Assembly (NCBI GenBank): GCA_947561715.1
Contig: OX387205.1
Coordinates: 13,893,001-13,957,000 of the forward strand
Direction of reading: 5' to 3'
DNA length: 64,000 bases
From: Ascidia mentula
Lineage: Eukaryota > Chordata > Ascidiacea > Phlebobranchia > Ascidiidae
A program made the position numbers and the translations under genes. Below, one piece after another: positions 47,593 through 60,506 of this stretch. A model generated the notes under the pieces. The model had not been told where the DNA came from, did not search any database, and saw only the letters and a program-made list of their open reading frames with translations. Each line of letters opens with the position of its first letter. Positions within the stretch are counted from its first letter, which is position 1.

Positions 47593-49447
47593 CTGTCACG
47601 TTTACTCAAAGAAATTAAATAAAGAAACCAAATAATACCCGCGCAGCGAATCAGCAGCTTGGGGCGATAATTGATTCGTGCTCCAGTTAAATACAGTCGA
47701 AGCTTGGCTTTAATCTTCATGGCATTTCCTCTGTAACATTTCAAAAATGCATCATGTTTGATCTTGTAGCTGAAGGCTCAAGTTAACGTCTATTTTGGAA
47801 AATCTCAGCGCTTCGTAAGGCCGTATAATATCAGCACTGTCACAAGTCTGTGGATTTTGTGACAATGAATAAATTACTACTGACTGAGATCCAAATTTTG
47901 GGTGGTTTTCTGTGAATAGAAATTGTGGGTTCGATTAAAGGTCAAACCTCAGAATACCTGAAATTGATAGCCTGTCTGTCGATAAGGTATAATGCGTGTG
48001 CATGGTTTAAGCCTGTAAGTAAGCCAACATTAAATCAGATACACTGGAATTGTATCAAAGCCAAACATTTATAAAACAGAACAACACGCAATACAACTTG
48101 ATGCAACAAAATTAGAGATATTTCAACACCATGGCACGTCGAGAACATTCACGTGATTCTGAACAGATTGTTTCGTCACAAGGGTCACGAGCTAGCTCGA
48201 CTGTGACGTTTCAATTGCCTTCGAGAGTCTGGAGAGTTGTTCAGGGTTTGGTTTGTGTTCCATGGGCATTGGCTTTTACGAACACGGAAACGTTACCAGG
48301 AGTTATTCAGTGCTCGTTTTGATTGCAACGAAAACACTGAACGCGAAGTGTCACGTGCCACTGTAACACACCTGCCACAGGTGGTTAGTGTTCCAACAAC
48401 TAGCAAGGCTTGTCGGTGTTATATTTGCACTGACTAAGTCCCTTCCTACGGTGCTGTATAGGGTATTGTGTGCCATTAGACTACTAAAGGACAGTAGGGA
48501 AGCGTAATTGCCAATTTTACAATATTACGGATTGTTTGAAGGTTATGTTTGAGCTTATTGTGTCAACGGTTTTGGAGTTTCGAAACTATCGTTGTGTATA
48601 TCCAATTTCAGTGTGTTTCAGTTCATTCATGCATAATGTAACTATTCCTCATCAAGCTTCAGATAGAGTATGAGTCCGGTTTTCCTAGTCAGGAGAACCT
48701 AGGGCGGATCGTGAGTTCATTCAGTCTTAGATCCTCGAAGCAGTACTTCCTTTTCCGGCACTGGATCACAAAACAGCTCGGTCGATCGCCCACGTATGTT
48801 TATGAGTCACCAAACCACCCGGTCCGGGATTTTTTGATAAGTTCCCGTACATATTGTACGACTCACTGAGCTCACGAGATTACTGCTGTCTAAGCTTGAG
48901 TATCTATGATAAATGTTCTTGCAGGGGTTGTCCCAGCTAAAACTAACATATCTAGATTGTGTTTGATGGAAGTCTTAGTTGTTGGTAAATTCGAATTAAA
49001 AGAACATACCGCGTTGACATGATTCAGAAACTTTAACAAAACCCACGTAGTTTGTGGAAGATTCTAGAAGTCGTTGACCACACCCGGGCGAAATGCGTAA
49101 AACATGAACAAAGCATGGAAAGCATGTAAACAGATCTCCGCAACACATTATCGCAAGCTCTTAGACATTACAATACAGTTCAGTTTGCTATTTGTTAGGT
49201 TAGAAATGCCAAACAAGTCAGAATTAGTGTCTTGGAACCATAGTGTTCCTACGACGAGTGTGCAAGCCAATCATGTGACAACCTCGTGCTTCTAATCCGT
49301 GTTCCACCATTTCAACTCACTTGTTAAGCAAGCTTAAGTCGTCCGGCCAGAATTCTGCGTTGCGTGACTAATATTTTGTGTCGTTTTTGACAGCATTTCC
49401 CGATAATTCAAAGTTTAGTTATTTGAGTGCCAACAAGATAAGACAAG

Positions 49448-52400
49448 ATGGATTGTGGAATGAAATTTATCAAATACCTTCTGTTTGCTTTCAACCTGGT
49501 GTTTTTCGTAAGTTAGTTTTTCTTCTTTATCAACTGACCGTGCATTGTAAGTGCAGTTAGAGTAATAAAATCGATTGATCGATTGTAATCTTCCGTCTTC
49601 CCAAACACAATATTCATTCAATAAATCTCTTCTCATTCACTATGCCTTCTTATCAACGTGTATTAATTTGCTGTAGATCTTTGGAATCGCCATGATTGCG
49701 ATTGGAGCGGCCGTGGAAATCAAATACAGGAGCCTTGTGACCTTGACGGGAAGTGCCATATCTGCTGCCCCTGTGCTAATCATTTGTATTGGAGTGTTCA
49801 TCTTTATAATTGGTAGGTAGAACCTGGCTGGGAATTAACGTTGTAAAACTACACGGGGTAACGTTTTCTTGAAACGATTCGCTGGGAAGGAAGGGCATAA
49901 ATTGGTCATGGATTTCAAACCATGACAACGCAAAACATTTATTACGTATCAGTTTCTTCTTGAAATGACTACACGATAATATATTTAACAAACTTGAAAC
50001 AACACCATCTGTATGCTAGGTTTCCAATAAACGTGCATTTTTGGCAGTTGCATGGACACGATGTACGTAATAAGTTAGAATTGGAGTTATTTAAGTTTCA
50101 CAACGAATAAACCAACTCCATTTTAGGTTTCTTTGGATGCTGTGGAGCATTTAAGGAGAACTACTGCATGGTCACCACGGTAAGATTCAAGTTCATGCAA
50201 CAAATTCTCATGTGTTGAACTTTACTCCTTTTGAATTTCGCTTGATAATTTCATTTAATTCAGTACGCCGGACTTATGATCTTCATTCTCATTCTGGAGA
50301 TTGCTGCCACTATCTCTGCCTACGTCCTAAGGGCCAAGGTATGTGACCGTGCGATACGTTGCGCCTAACTTTAATACCTATTACCTATAATGCACATGCA
50401 GTTGGATATGATTTTTCGTTACAACTTGTAGAATTTTTAAGTGATTTTGTATATTTTTACTTTGCAAGGTGGAAGTGTATCTGAAAAAGTCATTCCAGAA
50501 ATCTATCAAGGAATACAAAACGGAAACAAAGAAAGCTTTCAATTTCGTTCAAACCCAGGTACCATAAGTTGTGACACGTTAAAAGTCGTAACCCAATCGT
50601 AATGCCAGTCTCCAAGTTTAAAACAAAACAGCTTTCGTTACAAACTATGTGTTTGATAAACGTGGTGAAGTTGCACTTGGAAATGTAAAATATACGTGCT
50701 GTATTTTTTCGCCGTTTTGTCTGCCGCGCGGCGAGACTTCATACCTACTAAAGTCTCGCCGTATGGCAGACGAAACGTCGAAATTATACAGCACGTATAT
50801 TTTATGCCAGAGGAGCAGTACATTTTAACAACATGCCTGGCAGCAATAGGAGTTTCATATGTGATAAAGTTGGTTTCGGGCATAAAGTTTCATTTCCGAT
50901 TTTTAGTTCAAATGCTGTGGTTCTGTCAGCTACAAAGACTGGAATACAAGTGCGATCTTCCAAGCTGAAGCGAAGGCTCAGGCCACGAAGCTGGGATACA
51001 ACTCCACAATGCTAGGTATAAGAATATGAACACAATGAACACTATCTACTCTAACTGCTCCAATGGCTATAATTCAAAAGCTACACTAAAGATCGAAATA
51101 GTGTAATGTCTGTAGAATTTCTAAAACGTGGTCTGTGGCCGCCCTGATGGGTCGCAGGTCATTTTTCTGGGGGCCATGAACAGAGTCCGCACTGATTGCC
51201 TTATATAAAGTTTTATGGATGAGCAGTGGACCGAAAAGCTTTAGCATTACTGTATGAAGGAGCCGCATAGCAGTAAGCTCGACTAAAACAAACAACAAAG
51301 GAGGAATAAGATTTACAAGCTCAAATTTCGGACATAAGCAATGTTGATGTTAAAACAATCGATTTGTTCGCAGCCACGATTCTTGTACCAGACAGCTGTT
51401 GTGTGAAGGAAACTGTGGGATGCGGTCTACTCAGCACCACAGCTCGTCACAGTTTGGTGAGTTCATGCACATTTTGTTTCAACACGCTCCATAACACCAC
51501 ACAGTACATTATCTATTTACAATGTAATGTGGGTAAACGGAAGAACGTGACGTCACATCCGTCTGGCATTCGCAAAAGATAAGCGCCGTGATTTTAAAAC
51601 AAACTCTATCGACGGCAATAAGAACTGACGCTGTTTTCCAATACTAAATTCACAATAAAGAAAATTTAAAATTACTTTCTTTGAAGCTTTTTGCCTGAAA
51701 AATACTTAAGTAGCTTCAGAACTTCGAGTGTTCTAAGAGATTTTAAGAGGCACTTGTTCCAGCGTCGTGTAACATACAAGTACAGAAGCAACTAAACGAC
51801 TAATTAAAATTTGACGTTTAAACATGATCCACTTTCACTCCAGGGTTGCGTTCCGAAGGTTGAAAAACTCTTCAAGAAGAACATCGTTGCTGTTGGCGGA
51901 ATAGGAGTGGCCATCATATTCATACAGGTGAGTAAAACGCTGGGATTAATACGGTCTAATTCGGAAGATATCGGCTCTACATTATGTAAATTTAACTGTC
52001 GGACAAGAAAATGCAAATATTTTTTTCACAAAAGTGGAATATTAATTTCAATTTTATTTTATTTTGTACAAAAAGAACTTGAAAGCAGAATAACAAAAAG
52101 TATGCAAAATAAAATGGCATGGGAACCTTCAAAACCGTAGGAGTTATCGCCCAATTTGACAACATGCAAACAGGGTTATCTGACTTTGAAACAAACATCA
52201 GTTTGTTTGCAACCTGTATGCAATTAATGCGATTCGGGTAAAAGTTACGACTTTTCAATGTTTTCACATGAATTTGCATAAAACAACGTTGTGTATCCGC
52301 CGTTGAAATAGTCGTGTCTCTGAAACCAGAGGTCAAATATACATATATAGCTGACTTGAAATTGCGCAAATGTGGGACGGAGATCACGCATTTTCATACC

Positions 52401-52948
52401 ACCACGATATGCTATGTGCCTGCCCATGAAGCAAGCATATGTGCTGTGTTGCAGACGAAAAGGAAACAGCGCTCATATCAATAACAATAGGAGGAGTTTA
52501 GGATACGCCACCCACTGACATCTCTGTTTTAACATAATGTCTAAGCTTTGCAGTACTAAACCTGACTCATGGAGTAACATAAGGCTTAAGTTATGTGATA
52601 CATTTCCCAACAGATTTTTCGAGTTTCAATTTCTAAAGGTTTAGTACAGGTTGTAAACCAAATCTGCCGTTACTCTGACACCGATATCAAATTTATCCCA
52701 ATACCAACGAATGAAAAGAAAGTATTTGCATGATGTTTAGGGACTATTGGGTATAAGCAGTGTTTGTCATGCTAAGACTGCAATAAAAGACAATCTTGAA
52801 GCCAGATGAATATATATTACAAGTTATATATTTAGTGATCTAAAACCGGTTTGTCTAAAATTCAACTAAAATTTTTGTTTAGATTATCGGGATCGTGTTT
52901 GCGTGCCTTCTTATGCGAACAATCAAGGCACAATACGAGGTGGTTTAA
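49448..52948 (+). CDS. Tetraspanin, CD63-like, complete
   Basis: Four-span membrane organiser of the tetraspanin family. The nine exons are 49448-49507, 49677-49812, 50127-50179, 50264-50338, 50469-50558, 50907-51015, 51374-51456, 51844-51927 and 52883-52948. They total 756 nt, 251 residues, normal for the family. It starts MDCGMKFIKYLLFAFN. Spans are at about 8-34, 50-73, 84-105 and 215-241. The large loop (about 106-214) has CCG at 141-143, PDSCC at 180-184, GCG at 190-192 and GC at 203-204, six cysteines in all. The C-terminus AQYEVV is a YxxPhi sorting signal that closely resembles the YEVM ending of CD63, suggesting endosomal or lysosomal trafficking. Intron 5 carries a foldback element. 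Family assignment is firm; the CD63 subtype is inferred from the tail and loop. Confidence 0.9.
50687..50822 (+). mobile_element. Foldback element in tetraspanin intron 5
   Basis: AAAATATACGTGCTGTAT (50687-50704) is perfectly inverted at 50786-50803. Inside, GTCTGCCGCGCGGCGAGACTT (50719-50739) is an imperfect inverse of 50751-50771, which runs straight into GAAACGTCG. The element ends in ATGCCAGAGGAGCAG, related to the ends of the 17-, 60.9- and 63.3-kb elements. It shares the core AGTCTCGCCGNATGG-GACGAAAC with them. Confidence 0.55.
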
Positions 52949-54994
52949 CATCAACAGGATCTGAAACAACAACAGCATTCATTTCTGCTGGACCGAACAT
53001 TTGTGTTGGACAAATCTTGTTAACATCGATTGAAAACAGCCAACCCCATATTTTACTATTATTTTTGCTCTGTTTACCTTCCAGCCTCATTTGTTCAGAC
53101 TGTAAATGAAATTAACGACAGCCTGCCCCTTTGCTGGAAGTTACGTTTTTGCTGGTTTTGGTTGATGTTCTGCCTTATAACCCATGTACAAGTTCTTAAT
53201 TCTCAGTTAGTAATCAACCGTGATGCAGTTTGCACTGTAGAGAATCTGTTAAGATCCATTCTGGACATTACATAAGCCAAAGTGTGTTCATTGCAAGCAC
53301 ATTTTACAGATCCCTGAAATATTGCAAACTGACTTGGAGTTCGCTTAGTTTAACGTGGAAATAGGAGACTCCATTATGGTACTCTCAAATACGTTTGTTT
53401 CGAACCAGATTCAAGTGTGACGTTATTTCAAACAAGATATTTCCTTTCTGTTTGCTGCAAACGTCTACTAACTGTATGATGTGCAGCAAATCTTCATCGC
53501 AACTATTTGTTCTATGTGACGAAATCCCGCTGTTAAGGCCTCTGTCGCCTTAAATCGAACCAAAATTCGGTTGTGTAAAGAATGGCCGACAGTTTTGCAT
53601 CCTGTTTAGACGTTGCGGCATATGTTCCTATCCCGTGCGGTCTGTACATTATGCTGAACATTAATCAGGGCGATTTGCCTTAAACTATAGACGCTGTAAA
53701 CATCCAACTGCTAATATAAAGAAAACCTTGTCCGTTAGATGTCACCATCAAACATACATGGGCGTAGTTTTGGCAACGTCGAGCAAAAGTACGGGTTTTC
53801 CAGTGAGAAAAGAAACACAAAGATTTTATCCTTGTTCTTACTCAATGTTTAAGTTTCTCTCTGTCATTGCGGGATTTAGAATTAAATTGCTGTTGTGCTT
53901 TTTGTATTAGTTCGCTGCAGAACGTGGTTTGTATATCTAGCTGTAAAGTACCAGCCGTGCAATGGCCGCCGTGCCGTATTTTCGCAGATATTATGTGTAT
54001 TTTTTCTCGTAACATTTCCTATCAAGTTGATGATGCGTGTCAATTGAATTTTAACACAAATTCACAACAAACTGCCTTTGTGTCTCTTTAAAACCAAACA
54101 ATTTGAAACTTTGTTGTTTTGTAGGATAGTTTGGTAGTGGTGTTTATAGAATAAAAAATAGTTTTAATTTTAAAAACACATCACTCATCATTCCTTTCGC
54201 ATTTACATTGTATACGAATCATGCGTTGTAGGCCTCGGTTGTCAAGTCAACAGACTTGTTCTTTCATTTGTGTTGGTGTTTCTCTGTTGGATTCGCCCAT
54301 TGTCATTACTCAGATTGGGAAATAAAAAACTTCGGACAACATCTTGTTCTGTTAATCAGAGAATAAACATTGTGTTTAATCCATTTCTATACAATTCAAG
54401 ATGCAATCAGTAAATTTTCTTTTTAAGAATATGAGTACCCCTTTATAAGTCACAATTCACAAAGTTTGTTTTTGGCAAGCAAGCAAAACAGTCGCTGTAT
54501 TAATGCAGATGATCCTGAAACCTGTATTTTTTATGTTTAATTGCCATACAGGGCCTACAAGCTCACCGTAAACTCAACTACCGTGTTTGGATTATAGGAG
54601 TTTGATGGAAACGAGACGAGGGTAAAGTTTTTCTACGAATTGCGAGGTCTCACATTACGCAACGTCTGTTTATCAAGTTACAGTGGTGACCGAAAATTCC
54701 CGGTTCTTTATGACGAATATATAGTCAACTTACCCACCCTTACGGTGGAAGTCGATAGACTATATACAGCAGTCCACTGATTAGTCCGAGGCCTTTTGGA
54801 GTAAAAATTAACGCCCGGTGCAAGAACATAGATTTGGGAACAATTTCCTCTGGACATACGGTCACAACTTGTAAATGTGTTTGAATTTAAATTTAACAAA
54901 TATATTTTTTTACAGATCGTTTGTTGGTTTATGTCGATCGTAATCACATTTCGAAACAGTCGTATTTCGAAGCAGATCTGTTTTGAAAATATGA
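52949..54994. other. Spacer downstream of the tetraspanin
   Basis: About 2 kb, presumably including the tetraspanin 3' UTR. Its poly(A) site is not obvious. The nearest plausible AATAAA is more than 1 kb on (near 54150), followed by one near 54314. A short imperfect inverted repeat (TATATAGTC and GACTATATA) sits near 54718-54770. No gene is supported. Confidence 0.35.
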
Positions 54995-55297
54995 AAAACA
55001 GACTATGTAGTCGCGTTTCACGCCCAAAGAAATAGCCCGGAAAAATTCGTTGAAGTTTCCCAGTTTTGGGAAATGACGGATTTTGAGGACAAAGAATCAG
55101 AAAACGACAATGGTTTGATCCAAGCCAGCGTTAAACAATGGAAAGGAGATCCCTTCTTCCTGCGTAGCCGCCTCCTAATACCAGGAAATATCGTATGGTT
55201 GAGATTGCGTAGAGAATGTAACCAGGCTTGCGTGGAGATTAATGTTGGAGTCATACAAACACACAACACTGAAGAAATTGGAAAAATTTCTCCGTAA
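54995..55297 (+). CDS. Unassigned open frame, possible terminal exon
   Basis: An open plus-strand frame runs from just after a TGA at 54992 to a stop at 55295-55297. It has an acceptor-like AAAAACAG at 54993-55000. The predicted peptide has mixed charged and hydrophobic composition (FVEVSQFWEMTDFEDKE, then DPFFLRSRLLIPGNIVWL), which looks more protein-like than neighbouring frames. No family was recognised, no upstream exon was found, and it faces the 3' end of the MARVEL gene on the other strand. A chance frame is quite possible. Confidence 0.18.
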   Translation, partial: KTDYVVAFHAQRNSPEKFVEVSQFWEMTDFEDKESENDNGLIQASVKQWKGDPFFLRSRLLIPGNIVWLRLRRECNQACVEINVGVIQTHNTEEIGKISP

Positions 55298-55586
55298 AAT
55301 TTTTAGCAGACGACATTTTTTTATTTTAAAACTTTAAAATGCCACAATCAGTATTTTGATTTAGACTATCACGAGGTTTTGGATTCGTCAAATTTTGAAT
55401 ATTTCTTCAAACCCAGTCTTGGAGCGTTGCAGTGTAAGTTATTAACCAAAGACAGACACATATATGTATAATCAGCAGCAACAGATTGACTTCTCAGTCA
55501 CAACATCCACACAACAGCCTGTAGTCCACGGATCTGTATTCAAGTGCCCGTCTGCGCCACTTAGTGTGGCGTCTGCGTTGCTTCAA

Positions 55587-58500
55587 TCATCGCCTTGGTG
55601 GCGCCGATGAGGTGAAAAGCCAGATTGGTCGATTGCTGCGAAGTTGGTAGGCGTCGATTCCGAACAAGACGGCAGCAACAAAACCGCATATGACGGCTGT
55701 GTAAAACAGTAATATCACTCACAGTATTGCACACACAAAGCGCTGGCTTTAATACAGTAGCAGCCTGGTATAATGTAGGAAACTATATTCGCTAAATGGG
55801 CATCTTCCTTATTTACATAGAAGTTTTTTGTACACGGCAAGTTTCTATCATTGTTCAGTCGTGCTTGTATTACTTGACATTTAACATCAAGTAATAAACA
55901 CACCTTCGAAAACCAGCAATTTGTCATATTTTTCTGCAACGCATCGCGCGCACAACGCTTTTGTAAACGTCATTGTACTTCATAAACCGCCAATTACTTA
56001 CATGCAAGACGCGACCGGCAAATTCCATTGTTGAATTGTTTACATTCCATAAATCCAGCGAAGACGCAAGCACCAACTAGGAACAGTAGGCAGGAAAAAG
56101 CTGCCCAAAAAAACTCGATTCCACCAAATCGCACCCGACCCTCAACCGACTGAAATAAAGAATTCATTATAATCACCCTGGCAGATCATTTTAACTATTG
56201 GGTAAAACCCTATTTCCAAACCATTGAGTAAACCAATTATACAAGACTACCGCAATGTTGAAACCGATAAGAACTTCATAATGGGCTTTCGTTGCACAAT
56301 TTTCGTTTATCCAAATATATTTTAACTACAAGCAAATGTATCGACTTTTCCACGTTTATCAAAGGCAGTTGTAATGTTGACGAAACCAAAATATATGTTT
56401 AAATTATATGTTTTTCTTCAAAAAAACAAATTAACGTAATTTTTTTTTATTATTTGAGTCCAGGAGCAGACGAAATGTTTATTGATTGCACTCTACGTAA
56501 ATTTTTGTGGCATATGTTCAGGTTATGTTGAAAAGTACAACATGCAGAACAACAGCGAAATATAAAAACTTTTATTGGCATAAAATAATAAAAACTAATA
56601 AAATACCAACATAAAAAAACACGAAATTTATCTTACCACTTGTGCACTAAAGTTGCAGATGTGAAATAAATACAAAAGACACGAGAACCCCCAGGCGGTG
56701 CACCACACTATAAGAACGAACAGACGTGCGCTGTTGCATCTACAAAAGAAGTTTGGTAATTGTTATAAACACTAGATTGAATGCTATAAGGTAGTTTTCG
56801 TCAATTTATCTTTCATTATAATGAAGTACGCGACAACCAATAAACTGCTTTTTATACAATGCGTTTTTTCAGTAGTAAAAAATGTGCATCTGAGGTAGGC
56901 TACAAATTGTCCATTTAAGGTATGCTACACTGTCGATCCCGGTCTTAGCGCTTAGCGTATATATCAGAAACATACCCGGTCTTAGCGCTTCGTGGACAAA
57001 CGTATCCAGTCTCGATCAGGAGCCCGAAAGCGCAACCGCCAACCACAAGGATTATCATTCGCCACAAACCTCGCCAAGACGTCCCGTAACCTTAACGAAA
57101 CACAGGAAATAGATAGGTTCTCAGTTTATTTCAATCAAAGCATAAGTGAATAGTAGGCAAATGTATTTCAACAAAAACAATCTTTGCACCAAATTGAATA
57201 AAGATGTATCTTAAACTTTTCTGGTGTTGGCACTGTCGAAAAAACTACTTTTATTTTTTTGACATGATCTATCGCGAGTTCTTTCATCAGGTATAAATGA
57301 TTTAGTATTAACTTTACTTTCCTTGTTGTAAACAACTTTTGGCACCAGGATCATGCGGAGGCCAAACCGGTACACAGCCTTCATCTTTTCGTCCCATACA
57401 TAATACTGGACTTGAAATTCATAAAATATTTAACGCACCCGTTCCAACAGGTGCGTAGAGTCTCAGGTTTTGCGCCTCAAGGATGTAGAAAACCGCAGTC
57501 AGGAAGCCAAGAAATAGAGCTGTAAGCTGCTTGGCACAAGAACAATATCTGCAGCAAAACACACATGTTTTATGTATAAACAATATCAGCACGATTCGTA
57601 TAAAACATCAATTTGCTCCATAAATGAACAGAGTTGGATCTTTGCGAAAAACTATTGTTTTGAAACTGAAAGCAATGCTCATCAGAGGGGAATTGTTTCA
57701 AATGTTTTATCTGTTATAAATGTTGAAAAGCAAATATTTGAACAAAGGCGCAATGTTTCTACAGCGGGTAAATAAGACCACCCACACGATGAGTGTATTC
57801 AACACCTACCCTCTGGATCCGGAGCACCCGGGGTCACAGTTTCCAAAGAAACAGGCCAACAGAACTGACATAGAAACAAAGTTGACGCAGGATATCCACG
57901 CCCAGAAGTAGTCGAACGAATCAAACGACATACACGACGAATTCAAATGAACGAACAATCCTTAAATAAAACAACACTATTTTCTTGTTTGTGTAATTTT
58001 TGAATTTTAACGAGCGTGGTACATGATGTGTTTAATTTGAAATTTGTAGTTTCAATATAAAGCAGAAAATGGTAAAAACGTTGGCAAGATGCTTTGTAAT
58101 CTACATTAGTTGAAAACATAATTGACAAATTTCAGAATCCCCAAACGGTGAAAAGAAATATGTTGAGCGAAATGTTGTTCAGCCTAAAATGGGCAAAAAT
58201 CCGATAAATTGTCGTTCTCGACTGCGGGAAAGCACCCGGAAACGCCCTAACGCCGAATCCGAGGTTAAAAAGTCAAAAATCGTTTTTCTGTCGCAAGGAC
58301 GCATGAATAAATCATTGCGCTGTCGCATCAGATCGCTTTGCCAAACCTACCGCAAGTTGACTAAAAATTTAGCATGACGTAACATCGCACAGCTCTTTGC
58401 CAGGAAATTACGTAGAACATTCTGTAAATCAATCTGAAACGCGCGAATCCTCAACGGTTTCCGGTTTAATTGTGCGCAGAAAACGCGTTGGGTATTCAGG

Positions 58501-59038
58501 TTCGGGGTTTCAATTTAAACAAAGACCGTACTTTGATACTAAGTTTCATAAACTATGTAGCTGGTGGATTTTACTTGCAAATTACATGCTTTACATGCAT
58601 CGTTTCGAGAAAACACAATGCGATAGTGTTGACGAATCACTTTTAATTCATTTGCCAAATAGCAAGCAACCATTATTTTTATTTGGCTGTATGTATATAT
58701 ATATATGTGGACCTAACAGTAGTAATACCTCTCCAATTGACTTAATCATCACATTGATCACATTGATGTACCATTGACACTTACAAAAGTGTTCATTTTA
58801 TCAGCAACATGTCAACATCTTAGCACCAACCTGTTACTCTAAAGAAATAGAGCATCACGCTGATCGCCCATGAGATGATGAAGCAAGCTAATATGAGGGT
58901 CTTCATTCCAGAACCCAAGTATTTCTCGCTGTCAGCATAGATTGCAAAAGTTGCGCAGCCCGAAATCACGACCACCAACTTCCACAGTCCAGCCTTGGAG
59001 CAAACGTAAGCCCCACATGCTGAAGTTTGCTCTGGCAT
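55587..59038 (-). CDS. Double-MARVEL eight-span membrane protein, MYADM-like, complete
   Basis: The seven exons in order are 59038-58831, 57960-57810, 57548-57439, 57090-56976, 56739-56637, 56149-56002 and 55696-55587. They total 945 nt, 314 residues, in phase throughout, with an in-frame stop upstream of the ATG. Eight hydrophobic spans form two sets of four. Set one lies at about 18-36, 46-66, 85-108 and 127-146. Set two lies at about 163-186, 198-220, 238-265 and 279-296. In both sets the third span is preceded by an aromatic run (FDYFWAW and GIEFFWAAF), supporting internal duplication. Two MARVEL domains and about 320 residues fit the myeloid-associated differentiation marker (MYADM) family, which acts at ordered membranes and in vesicle traffic. 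The MYADM match is by architecture, not alignment. Confidence 0.8.
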
Positions 59039-60506
59039 TCTTACCGTCTTCTGTACTTACTGTCCTTAGAACAGGATATGTTACTGGAACAGTTATATAT
59101 CTTAAGGTTGCATTAACAAATCCTCCAAAGTTAGTTTGGCTTAACGGTCAAATGTTTCAATCTATAACCGCACGACAGAACGTTCAGTTACGATAAGCTA
59201 CACGTGAGAAATACGGTACAGAAAGTGCATGCATAATTTCTGCATTCTACATACAAAATTATAAGTGTTCTTGGCTGAGGTGTGATCAAGATCGTAGACA
59301 GCCCTGAATTGCAAGTACATGGAAATAATGTATACTTTAAAGCAGACTGTACAGTGTACACACAACAAAACTTTGATGACACAACTTCAAACTACAAGCT
59401 CTAAATTGCTATCAACTTTTGATACTCTACAGATACTTAAGTACGTCAATTTTACCTAACTCACGACCTATGCATAAGAATCTCACTGCATTTCCACCAT
59501 AGAACAATCTGTCAAGTATTCTAAGAACCAACAGTAGATTAACGTCACAGCCACATACAGCAAACCAGCCCCTACTTCCTAGACGTTCAGTTGCCAGCAG
59601 CATGCTTCCAGCAACGCGTCTCGAACGATTGCATGCATTTCCGCACCGCACACGCTCGTACTGCTTTGAGCGAAGGAACGGTTGGAATTAACATGGTGTG
59701 ATATTTAAGCACGTGATGGAGCTTGGGTCAATTTACGGTAACTGAAAGCGGTAATACGACATCAGTGGATATAAGTAAAGATTGTATTGTAAACTATCGT
59801 GCGAATGAGTGGTGGTCATTTCAGTTGGTATATATTGGTATAATTTCGTAATCATTATGTTGTTATGTACAGAGGCATTCTTGTGTGAAAGCCTTCACCA
59901 GATGGAACAAGAATGTTTATTGTTTAAATCCCACTTCACGCTTAGTACAAGAAAAAAAACAAGAAACGGAAATTTGCAAAAATCGACTACAGCGGAAACG
60001 CACAAGTTATAGAAATATGTTCAAAAGGAAGAAATACCAGACTTGATTTACACCCGTGCTTTACCCTGGTCTCGATACAACAATGGTGCGGCGACACAAA
60101 CACCGTATAATAAACTACTTTGCCTGACTATGGTGTTAACTTGTATCAATGCATGCTTAATTGATGCGGAAACAACGCATAAATATCTGATATTAAATTG
60201 ATGTTATTTTTGAAGCAAACTGTGGCAAAACAAGTGACTCACAAACGCTTAGTAGAGATTCCTCTGCATTGACATGAGATAGTGAACTATGTATTGCTAG
60301 ACCAGGGAAAATACGTAGGTAAGTACATAAGATGCAAATTCACTATGTCCACATGGCGTGCTTAAATCTCTCAAAACAAACTCTGCAATGTACGATACAA
60401 ATATAGCGTTTGTGTAGGAACGTCGTCTCAATTTTGTGTTTACTACCATGTGTTATTTCCACGCCCAGGACGAGCCGATCAACATCACATGAAGATTTTA
60501 AACATC
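59039..60506. other. Spacer between the MARVEL gene and the GPCR
   Basis: About 1.5 kb containing the upstream region of the MARVEL gene and the 3' UTR of the GPCR. Lone acceptor-like AG sites (GGACAG, TACAG) lie within about 20 bases upstream of the MARVEL ATG. A minus-strand frame at 59427-59651 is open but has no recognisable domain. Confidence 0.35.

Larger units (their letters stand above)
46517..49447. other. Spacer between receptor 2 and tetraspanin
   Basis: About 2.9 kb without a supportable gene. It holds a small 24-base-period duplication (AACTGTACGCGTTCTT at 46755 and 46779), a tRNA-derived repeat at 46921-46990 and a 45-base tandem duplication at 47503-47592. A frame starting at 48131 has an excellent start context (CACCATGG) but no partner exon or recognisable domain. 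Confidence 0.4.

Noticed and set aside
48131..48322. Plus-strand frame with strong start context upstream of the tetraspanin
   Set aside because: Ends without a good donor in a phase matching tetraspanin exon 2, and the tetraspanin has its own in-frame start.
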